A stretch of 5,196 nucleotides of DNA from CAZBRS01 sp964494475 (GTDB lineage Bacteria; Myxococcota_A; UBA9042; CAZBRS01). Below are positions 1 to 5,027 of the stretch, in pieces. The notes beneath the pieces were generated by a model. It saw only the letters and a program-made list of their open reading frames with translations, was not told where the DNA came from and made no database searches. The stretch's first letter is position 1. The number at the start of each line of letters is the position of its first letter. Where the stretch lies: NCBI GenBank assembly GCA_964494475.1, contig CAZBRS010000124.1:1-5196 (forward strand). The letters run 5' to 3'. Made by a program: the position numbers and the translations under genes.

Positions 1-768
1 GGCAACACGTTCAAGGCCACGGCCAAGCCCGTGCTCATCGGCACGGCCGTCGTGGGCGCCACGACCCTCGTGTTCTCCACCATCATGATCCTCACCGCCG
101 GTCTGACGGCCAACATCGAAAAGCTCTCGATCCTGAACCCCCTCTTCCTGCTGGGCCTCATGTGCGGCGGCGCGGTGATCTACTGGTTCACCGGCGCGGC
201 GACCCAGGCCGTCTCGACGGGCGCCTACCAGGCCGTCGAGTTCATCAAGAAGAACATCAAGCTCGAAGGCGGCGGCGAGAAGGCCTCGGTCGAAGACTCG
301 AAGAAGGTCGTCGAGATCTGCACGCAATACGCCCAGAAGGGCATGTTCAACATCTTCCTGACGGTCTTCTTCAGCACGCTGGCCTTCGCGTGCATCGACT
401 CGTTCCTGTTCATCGGCTACCTGATCTCGATCGCCCTGTTCGGCCTGTTCCAGGCCATCTTCATGGCCAACGCCGGTGGCGCGTGGGACAACGCCAAGAA
501 GATCGTCGAGACCGAGCTGCGCGCCAAGGGCACCCCGCTGCACGACGCGTGCGTCGTGGGCGACACCGTCGGCGACCCCTTCAAAGACACGTCGTCGGTG
601 GCCTTGAACCCCGTCATCAAGTTCACCACCCTGTTCGGCCTGCTGGCCGTCGAGCTCGCCGAAGAGCTCCCCGACCAGCGCATCGTCATGGCGGTCGTGT
701 TCTTCGCCATCTCCGTCGTGTTCGTGTGGCGCTCCTTCTACAAGATGCGCATCACGTCGGTGAAGTAG
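1..768 (+). CDS. hppA: Membrane-bound proton-translocating pyrophosphatase, C-terminal part (5' end outside window)
   Basis: This family hydrolyses pyrophosphate in the cytoplasm and uses the energy to pump H+ (some members Na+) across the membrane. Only the last 255 residues are here; family members usually have about 650-800. Numbering from the first visible codon, GNTFKATAK is at 1-9, NAGGAWDNAKK at 157-167 and GDTVGDPFKDT at 187-197, followed by Asn203 and Lys207. These match the family's conserved metal/PPi-binding and gate positions. About five or six hydrophobic segments are visible (roughly 11-33, 42-60, 112-130, 135-155, 204-217, 226-241). Lys5 sits where canonical K+-independent enzymes carry Lys in place of K+-dependent Ala, so K+ independence is inferred. 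The stretch after the DPFKDT motif (SSVALNPVIKF) differs from the common SGPSLNILIK form, which hints at a divergent subgroup. The reading frame is intact to the TAG. The family call is very secure; the ion and the subgroup are inferred. Confidence 0.95.
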   Translation, partial: GNTFKATAKPVLIGTAVVGATTLVFSTIMILTAGLTANIEKLSILNPLFLLGLMCGGAVIYWFTGAATQAVSTGAYQAVEFIKKNIKLEGGGEKASVEDSKKVVEICTQYAQKGMFNIFLTVFFSTLAFACIDSFLFIGYLISIALFGLFQAIFMANAGGAWDNAKKIVETELRAKGTPLHDACVVGDTVGDPFKDTSSVALNPVIKFTTLFGLLAVELAEELPDQRIVMAVVFFAISVVFVWRSFYKMRITSVK

Positions 769-803
769 GGGCGCGATTCCTTGCGCCCGCGTTTGCCACG
801 CGG
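769..803 (+). terminator. Two small overlapping hairpins after the pyrophosphatase (possible terminator)
   Basis: Directly after the TAG stop, 769-774 (GGGCGC) pairs with 783-788 (GCGCCC) over an 8-base loop. A second stem pairs 787-791 (CCGCG) with 799-803 (CGCGG) over a 7-base loop. They share bases 787-788, so they compete in part. Neither is followed by a T-run, so this is not a classical intrinsic terminator, and short GC stems are common by chance at this base composition. The position between two apparently unrelated genes is the main argument. Confidence 0.25.
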
Positions 804-821
804 CTGTCCCTGACATATCCT
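793..821 (+). promoter_or_regulatory. Candidate sigma70-type promoter for the four-gene operon
   Basis: TTGCCA at 793-798 (5 of 6 to TTGACA) is followed after 17 bases by TATCCT at 816-821 (4 of 6 to TATAAT). This is one of the few AT-leaning spots in the region and sits in the only sizeable gap before the operon. Transcription would be expected to start near 828, about three bases before the ATG at 831, giving an almost leaderless mRNA. That agrees with the absence of any Shine-Dalgarno sequence at 811-830. The -35 box overlaps the second hairpin at 787-803. It rests on two short matches only. Confidence 0.3.
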
Positions 822-830
822 GCCTTCGCC

Positions 831-1565
831 ATGATCCACCTGACGCTCGACCAGGACTGGGCTCCCGACTGGGCCACCGAGGACGCCCTCGACCGCATCT
901 CGGCGGCGGGCGCCGCGGCCACGCTGTTCGTGACGCACGCCAGCCCCGGGCTGGAGCGCTGGCGAACGCGGCCGGGCCTGGAGCTGGGGGTGCACCCGAA
1001 CTTCCTGCCCGGCTCGACCCACGGCGCCACGGTCGACGCGGTGCTCGACCATGTTCGCGGCCTGGTTCCCGACGCGCGGGGCGTGCGGGCGCACGGGCTG
1101 GTGCGTGGCACGCACCTGCTCGAGGCGTACGGCCGGCGCGGCTACGCCTACGACGCCTCGGACCTGATCGACGGCACCCCGGGGCTGACGGTGCTGCCGC
1201 GCTGGAGCGGCGTGGCGCGCGTGCCCATCTTCTGGGAGGACGACGTCCACCTGCACTACGGGCATCCGGCCGCTTGGGAGGCCGTACCGCCCGGCACGCG
1301 CGGCGTGCGCGTGTTCAGCTTTCACCCCGTGCTGCTGGCCTTGAACGCGGCCGATCTCGCCGGGTATCGGGCGCTCAAGGCCGAGCTGATGCGACAGAAA
1401 TTGTCGCTTCCCGAAGCGCCCGCGCGGGCCCTCGCGCCCTTCCGCCACGAGGGCCCCGACGGGCTCGGGGCGGTGTTCGCGGGCCTGCTCGGGCATCTGG
1501 CCTCCCACCCGGACGAGCGTGGAGGCACACTGGCCTCCCTCGTCTCCGCCGAGGTTCGCCCATGA
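831..1565 (+). CDS. WbmS-like polysaccharide deacetylase family protein (NodB/CE4 superfamily)
   Basis: The protein has 244 residues and resembles the compact deacetylase-like proteins of surface-polysaccharide loci (WbmS-like group), whose NodB fold usually removes N- or O-acyl groups from sugars with a metal ion. Visible landmarks: LTLDQDWAPD at 4-13, where Asp7 and Asp9 suit the metal/catalytic motif; TLFVTH ending at His36; GVHPNFLPGSTHG at 53-65 with His55 and His64; GVRAHG at 84-89; YDAS at 107-110; VPIFWEDD at 131-138; and FSFHP at 163-167 with His165, a likely late catalytic histidine. There is no signal peptide or membrane segment, so it should act in the cytoplasm on a precursor rather than on finished polymer. 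ATG 831 is chosen because the conserved first strand starts within a few residues of it; upstream extension of the frame runs through the pyrophosphatase gene. No Shine-Dalgarno precedes it. It is the first gene of the operon and its TGA overlaps the next ATG. The family is fairly sure; activity and substrate are unknown. Confidence 0.82.
   Translation: MIHLTLDQDWAPDWATEDALDRISAAGAAATLFVTHASPGLERWRTRPGLELGVHPNFLPGSTHGATVDAVLDHVRGLVPDARGVRAHGLVRGTHLLEAYGRRGYAYDASDLIDGTPGLTVLPRWSGVARVPIFWEDDVHLHYGHPAAWEAVPPGTRGVRVFSFHPVLLALNAADLAGYRALKAELMRQKLSLPEAPARALAPFRHEGPDGLGAVFAGLLGHLASHPDERGGTLASLVSAEVRP
1551..1555 (+). promoter_or_regulatory. Ribosome binding site for the ATP-grasp gene
   Basis: GAGGT lies six bases before the ATG at 1562, inside the end of the deacetylase gene. 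It supports 1562 over the far-upstream in-frame start at 1274, which would overlap the deacetylase for almost 300 bases. Confidence 0.55.
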
Positions 1566-2647
1566 GCGCGCTCGATCGCGCCGTGACCGTGTTGTTCGTG
1601 AGCGTGGGCAACGAGGCCCTGCACGGCTTCGTCGACGACCTGCGCGCGCGGGCGCCGCGCTGGAGGCTGGTGGGCGTCGACGTGAGGGCCGACGCCGCCG
1701 GGCTCTACCGCTGCGACGCCCACGCCCTCGTGCCCCTCCGGCGCGACGGGGCGTTCTGGGGCTCGCTCCGGGCGCTCGTCGAGCGCGAACACGTCGACGT
1801 GGTCTATCCGCTGGCCACCGAGGACCAGGATCTGTTCTCGGCGCCCGGGGTGCGCGAGCGCCTGGGCGTGCCCGTCGTGGTCGCCTCGGCCGAGGCCGTC
1901 GCCATCGCCAACCACAAGGTGGCACTCTTCCGCCACCTGGGCGTACGCCGGCACCTGCTGCCCGATCACGAGCCGGCTGCCGGCCCTGGCGAAGCGTTGG
2001 CGGCGCTGCACCGCCTGGTGGCCACGCACGGCGCCGCGCTCGTGAAGGCCGACGGTGGCACGGGCGGAGCGGGTATGCTGCTGGTGGGCACGCCCTGCGC
2101 CGACCCGGCGCCGGTCGCCGGGCGCGCCTGGTTGCCCCTGGCCGAAGTCGAGGCCGCCCTGGCCGACGGCGGTCCGCTCGCGCGGCGCCTCGTGCCGGCC
2201 CTGTTCGAGACCGGCGGCTGGCCCCGTCAGGTGGTCGCGTGGCTGCCGGGCGACGAGTACAGCGTCGACGTGCTGGCCGACGCGGGCGCCACGCGCGCAG
2301 CCGTAGTGCGCCTGCGAACCCGGGCCGTGGGAGGGTTGGCGATCACGTCGCGGGTGGTCGACGCGCCCGACGTCGAGGCGGCCGCGCGCGAGGTGGTCGC
2401 CGCCGTGGGCCTCTCGTACGTGGCCAACGTGCAGTTCCGGCGCGACGCCGACGGGGTGCCGCGCCTCCTCGAGATCAACCCGCGCATCCCCGGGACCATC
2501 GGGCTCACCGTGGCGGCCGGCGTCAACCTGCCGCTCGCCGCCATCGCGCAGGCGCTCGGGGAGCGCCTGGCGTTGCCCGCGCCGCGCCTCGGCCTGCTCG
2601 GCCTGCGCTACCAGGGCCTGGTCCTGGTCGAGGAGACCGCCCCGTGA
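1562..2647 (+). CDS. ATP-grasp ligase, CarB-like, substrate unknown
   Basis: ATP-grasp enzymes activate a carboxylate as an acyl phosphate with ATP and join it to an amine, thiol or similar nucleophile. The 361-residue protein shows the full layout. A pre-ATP-grasp Rossmann-like domain has VTVLFVSVGNEAL at 8-20 and VVYPLATEDQD at 80-90. NHK at 117-119 is the usual entry to the ATP-grasp fold. A glycine-rich ATP loop (VKADGGTGGAGM) is at 161-172, and DEYSVDV at 231-237 is a core strand. NVQF at 289-292 leads to LLEINPRIPGTIG at 302-314, where Glu304 and Asn306 are the expected Mg2+ ligands. This last stretch resembles the carbamoyl-phosphate synthase large-subunit motif, but the protein is a single module and cannot be CarB itself. 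It looks soluble. The ATG overlaps the deacetylase TGA (ATGA) and the TGA overlaps the next GTG. Context suggests ligation of an amino acid or small acid onto a sugar or lipid precursor, which is inference. Fold secure, substrate unknown. Confidence 0.88.
   Translation: MSALDRAVTVLFVSVGNEALHGFVDDLRARAPRWRLVGVDVRADAAGLYRCDAHALVPLRRDGAFWGSLRALVEREHVDVVYPLATEDQDLFSAPGVRERLGVPVVVASAEAVAIANHKVALFRHLGVRRHLLPDHEPAAGPGEALAALHRLVATHGAALVKADGGTGGAGMLLVGTPCADPAPVAGRAWLPLAEVEAALADGGPLARRLVPALFETGGWPRQVVAWLPGDEYSVDVLADAGATRAAVVRLRTRAVGGLAITSRVVDAPDVEAAAREVVAAVGLSYVANVQFRRDADGVPRLLEINPRIPGTIGLTVAAGVNLPLAAIAQALGERLALPAPRLGLLGLRYQGLVLVEETAP
2630..2635 (+). promoter_or_regulatory. Ribosome binding site that fixes the GTG start of the HAD gene
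   Basis: GAGGAG lies eight bases before GTG 2644. This site, the 4-base GTGA overlap with the preceding stop and the HAD motif I beginning about ten residues later together decide the GTG start, although the frame stays open far upstream. Confidence 0.55.
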
Positions 2648-3429
2648 CCGCCGCCCCGCCCGCGCCGCTCGTCCTCTGGGACCTGGACGGCACCCTGGTC
2701 ACGCTGCACATCGCGCGCGCGTCGGTCGACCTGTGGCGCGCTCGGCTGCACGAGCGGTTCGCGCCCTTCGGGTACGCAGGGCCGTGGTCGCCGCTGCTCC
2801 CGTCGCTCGAAGCCGCGCTGGCCGCGGTGGCGGGCGCCCGGGGGGCGCCCGCCGCGCCCGAGGTGTACGCCGCGCTCGACCTCTGGGAGAGCGAGGCCCT
2901 CGGCGGCGTCACGGTCCTGGAGGGCGCCGCCGAGGCCTGGCTGCGCCTCGCAGCCGGCGGCGTGGAGCAGGCCGTGGTCACGAACAACGGGCCGACCGTG
3001 GCGGCGCGCGCGCTCGAGGCGCTGCGGGGGTGGGCGGCCTCCGCCCCGCTCCGCGGCGCGGGGGCGCGCGACCGGCCCTGGGTCGAGCCCGTTGCGGTGG
3101 TAGTGCGCGGCCCCGGCCTCCGCGCCAAGCCCGCCGCCGATCCGCTGGCGCGGGCTTGCGACCTGGCCGGGGCCGCGGGGTGGGCCGGAGCCGCGACGCG
3201 GGGTGGCCGAGACACGGGCGTCGTCGTCGTGGGGGACCGCGACGACGACGCGAGGGCCGCCGCTGCGCTCGGCGAACGAGGTGCGGCGCGCGTCGTCTTC
3301 GTACGAGCCCACACGGGAGGGTTCGGCGACGGCGCTGGAGACGAACGCGCCCGACTGCTCGAGATCGGCCTCGATCCGGCGTGGCTGTGGCCCGGGTCAG
3401 CGGCAACGCCCGGCGGTGATGCCCCATGA
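2644..3429 (+). CDS. HAD-superfamily hydrolase (probable phosphatase)
   Basis: The protein has 261 residues with all four haloacid-dehalogenase motifs. Motif I is LWDLDGTLV at 11-19, with nucleophile Asp13 and acid/base Asp15; the DxD form is typical of phosphatases. Motif II is VVTNN at 111-115 with Thr113. Motif III is Lys162 in LRAKPAADP. Motif IV is VVVVGDRDDD at 193-202, with Asp198 and Asp202 as Mg2+ ligands. Residues about 22-90 form a helical insert after motif I, as in the C1-cap, phosphoglycolate-phosphatase-like subgroup. It has no membrane segment. The stretch 131-190 is rich in Ala, Gly and Arg and looks poorly constrained. The gene starts at GTG, overlaps the ATP-grasp gene by four bases and the glycosyltransferase by four bases. 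In this setting it probably dephosphorylates a sugar-phosphate or similar intermediate. Family secure; substrate inferred only from context. Confidence 0.87.
   Translation: MTAAPPAPLVLWDLDGTLVTLHIARASVDLWRARLHERFAPFGYAGPWSPLLPSLEAALAAVAGARGAPAAPEVYAALDLWESEALGGVTVLEGAAEAWLRLAAGGVEQAVVTNNGPTVAARALEALRGWAASAPLRGAGARDRPWVEPVAVVVRGPGLRAKPAADPLARACDLAGAAGWAGAATRGGRDTGVVVVGDRDDDARAAAALGERGAARVVFVRAHTGGFGDGAGDERARLLEIGLDPAWLWPGSAATPGGDAP
3412..3420 (+). promoter_or_regulatory. Strong ribosome binding site for the glycosyltransferase gene
   Basis: GGCGGTGAT matches the full anti-Shine-Dalgarno complement GGAGGTGAT at 8 of 9 bases and ends five bases before ATG 3426. It lies within the last codons of the HAD gene and fixes the start. 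It is the best ribosome binding site in the operon. Confidence 0.62.
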
Positions 3430-4895
3430 GCTCGTCCGAAACCGGAGCGCGCCCAGCCACGAGCGACGGCCTGCTCGGCAGAGCCCGGCGCTGGTCGTCC
3501 CTGCTCGCGCTGTTGGCCGCCGCCTCGTGGCTGTCGTGGAACCTCGACGCCGGCTCGCTGGTCGACTCCGATGACGCGCTCTACGCCCAAATGGCGCGCG
3601 AGGCCGTCAGGTCCGGCGACTGGCTGACCTTCACCTACCACGACACCCCGGTCTTCGAGAAGCCGCCGCTGGCCCTGTGGGCCCTGGCCACCTCGCAGGC
3701 GCTCTTCGGAGAGGGCGAGGCGGCCCTGCGCCTACCCGCGCTGCTGGCCTCGCTGGCCCTGCTGGCCGTGACCTGGCGCGTGACCCGGCGCCTGGCGCCG
3801 GGCGTGTCTGGCGTGGGAGCGCTCGCGGTGCTGATCCTGGCGGGCTCCTGGACGTTCACCTTCCACGCGCGCGGCAGCATGACCGACCCGCTCTTCGTGC
3901 TCTGTGGCACGGGCGCCCTACTGGCCGCCCTGGCGGCGCGCCAGCGGCCGGCCGCCGCGCCGTGGGTGGGCCTGCTGCTCGGGCTGGCGGCGCTCACCAA
4001 GTGGGTGATGGCGGGCGTCTTCGTGCCACCGGTGCTGCTGGCCCTGGTCGGCCCCGGCGCCTCGCCGCGCCTTCCCTGGCGCAAGCTGGCCCTCATCGCC
4101 GGGCTCGCCCTGCTGGTGCCGCTCCCTTGGGTGCTGCACCAGACCGTCACCCACGGCGCGGCCTTCTGGCACGACCTCGGCTGGTACCACGTGGTGAACC
4201 GCGCCCGAAGCCCGCTGGTCGGAGAGATCGGCCTCACCGACGCGGTGGCCGACCTGTTCGAGCGCGAGGGCCCGCTGGCTCTGGCCTGGCTGGCCGGCCT
4301 GCTGGCGCTCGTCCGCTGGCCGTTGCTGGCGGTCTGGGCCGGCGCCGCCCTGGCCCCCTTCCTGCTGGCGGCCACGCACCTGCTGCACTACGTGCTGCCT
4401 GCGCTGCCGGCCCTGGCCGTCGCAGCCGCCCTGGTGCTGGCGCGAACCCTTCGGCGCGCCTGGCCCCTGGCCGCCCTGGTCGGGCTGGCATTGGCCGCCT
4501 GGACCACCGCCCCGCTGATCCGGAGCCCCGACTTCTCGCCCGACGAGGAGCGCTTCGGCGCCGACGTGCGCGCGCTCGGCGCCCAGGTGGGCGCGGCGCT
4601 GGTCTACGACGCCCACGACGTGGCCATATCGTGGTACGCAGGCCGGCCCTTCCGGCTGCTCTGCCGCGATCCCAAGCTGTACGGCATCCTGAAAGGCATC
4701 CCGATCCTGGCGCGGCCGGGCCTCGCGCTGCCGCCCGAGACCCCGCTGGCCGAAGCGGCCTCGAAGACGCGGCGCACGGCCGTGCTGGTGCCCCTACCCT
4801 TCCAGGAGCGCTTCGAGGCCGAGGCCCGCACCGCGGGCCTCACCTGGACCTGGACCCCCGGCCGCCGCTACGGCCTGGCGCTGGCGTCTCCGTAA
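3426..4895 (+). CDS. ArnT/PMT-like integral membrane glycosyltransferase (GT39/GT83 type)
   Basis: Members of this GT-C group take a sugar from a polyprenyl-phosphate carrier and add it to lipid A, protein or another acceptor on the outer face of the inner membrane. The protein has 489 residues; ArnT has about 550. A first membrane helix (about 24-39) is followed by the catalytic loop: DSDDALYAQMAREA at 47-60, with Asp49-Asp50 where ArnT has Asp-Glu, then SGDW at 63-66 and FEKPPL at 77-82 with Glu78 and Lys79. HARGSMTDP at 147-155 and LTKW at 190-193 also match the family, and HYVLP at 321-325 precedes a late helix. About 12 hydrophobic segments can be seen to about residue 362. Residues 365-489 form a soluble, probably periplasmic C-terminal domain, as in ArnT. 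It is the last gene of the operon, joined to the HAD gene by ATGA, and ends in TAA. Donor and acceptor are unknown; arnT itself is not claimed because its pathway neighbours are absent here. Confidence 0.9.
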   Translation: MSSSETGARPATSDGLLGRARRWSSLLALLAAASWLSWNLDAGSLVDSDDALYAQMAREAVRSGDWLTFTYHDTPVFEKPPLALWALATSQALFGEGEAALRLPALLASLALLAVTWRVTRRLAPGVSGVGALAVLILAGSWTFTFHARGSMTDPLFVLCGTGALLAALAARQRPAAAPWVGLLLGLAALTKWVMAGVFVPPVLLALVGPGASPRLPWRKLALIAGLALLVPLPWVLHQTVTHGAAFWHDLGWYHVVNRARSPLVGEIGLTDAVADLFEREGPLALAWLAGLLALVRWPLLAVWAGAALAPFLLAATHLLHYVLPALPALAVAAALVLARTLRRAWPLAALVGLALAAWTTAPLIRSPDFSPDEERFGADVRALGAQVGAALVYDAHDVAISWYAGRPFRLLCRDPKLYGILKGIPILARPGLALPPETPLAEAASKTRRTAVLVPLPFQERFEAEARTAGLTWTWTPGRRYGLALASP

Positions 4896-4939
4896 CCAGC
4901 CACCTTGTCCGCGCCGACACGAGGCCACCGAAATGGACT

Positions 4940-4963
4940 CAGCCCGCTTGCGCCAGCCCGCTT
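4940..4963. repeat. 10-bp direct repeat CAGCCCGCTT, two copies
   Basis: CAGCCCGCTT occurs at 4940-4949 and again at 4954-4963, 14 bases apart start to start. The second copy forms the left arm of the hairpin at 4953-4976. The first contains the same CCCGC and could in principle compete for the GCGGG at 4966-4970. Confidence 0.6.
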
Positions 4964-4976
4964 CTGCGGGTCCTGG
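4953..4976 (+). terminator. Bulged 9-bp hairpin 57 bases after the operon stop (possible terminator)
   Basis: CCAG at 4953-4956 pairs with CTGG at 4973-4976 and CCCGC at 4957-4961 pairs with GCGGG at 4966-4970. A TTCT loop closes it and a two-base TC bulge sits at 4971-4972. It is compact and GC-rich like a terminator stem, but no T-run follows on either strand. The role is inferred from its position behind the last gene. Confidence 0.4.
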
Positions 4977-4982
4977 CTCTCA

Positions 4983-5027
4983 GGGGCTCTCCGTCACTCG
5001 GCGATGCGCCTGCGGGCGGAGAGCCCC
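4983..5027. repeat. Perfect 11-bp inverted repeat (hairpin; possible bidirectional terminator)
   Basis: GGGGCTCTCCG at 4983-4993 is the exact reverse complement of CGGAGAGCCCC at 5017-5027. The 23-base loop holds a small extra stem, GGCG 5000-5003 with CGCC 5007-5010. The left arm is preceded by a second GGCTCTC at 4975-4981 that could pair with the right arm instead. No T-run follows in either direction. If the minus-strand frame ending at 4994 is a real gene, the hairpin straddles its stop codon, a common place for a 3'-end structure. Confidence 0.6.

Noticed and set aside
162..830. Upstream extension of the deacetylase frame, open from 162
   Set aside because: It runs through the pyrophosphatase gene in another frame, gives an Arg/His-rich shadow translation, and deacetylase homology starts right after ATG 831.
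738..1925. Long minus-strand open frame of 395 codons opposite the deacetylase and ATP-grasp genes
   Set aside because: The translation is dominated by Arg, Pro, Ala and Gly with no recognisable domain, while the + strand encodes well-supported enzymes. It is a typical high-GC antisense shadow.
3219..3250. 10-bp inverted repeat CGTCGTCGTC / GACGACGACG with a 12-base loop
   Set aside because: It is fully explained by the codons of HAD motif IV (VVVVGDRDDD): GTC valines facing GAC aspartates.
2523..3641. Long minus-strand open frame of 372 codons opposite the HAD gene
   Set aside because: It is low in hydrophobic structure, rich in Ser, Arg, Pro and Ala, spans two + strand gene junctions and has no motif.
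3635..4616. Two minus-strand open frames opposite the glycosyltransferase
   Set aside because: Their Gln/Gly/Arg-rich composition is the mirror of leucine- and alanine-rich membrane codons; the + strand ArnT-like motifs are clear.
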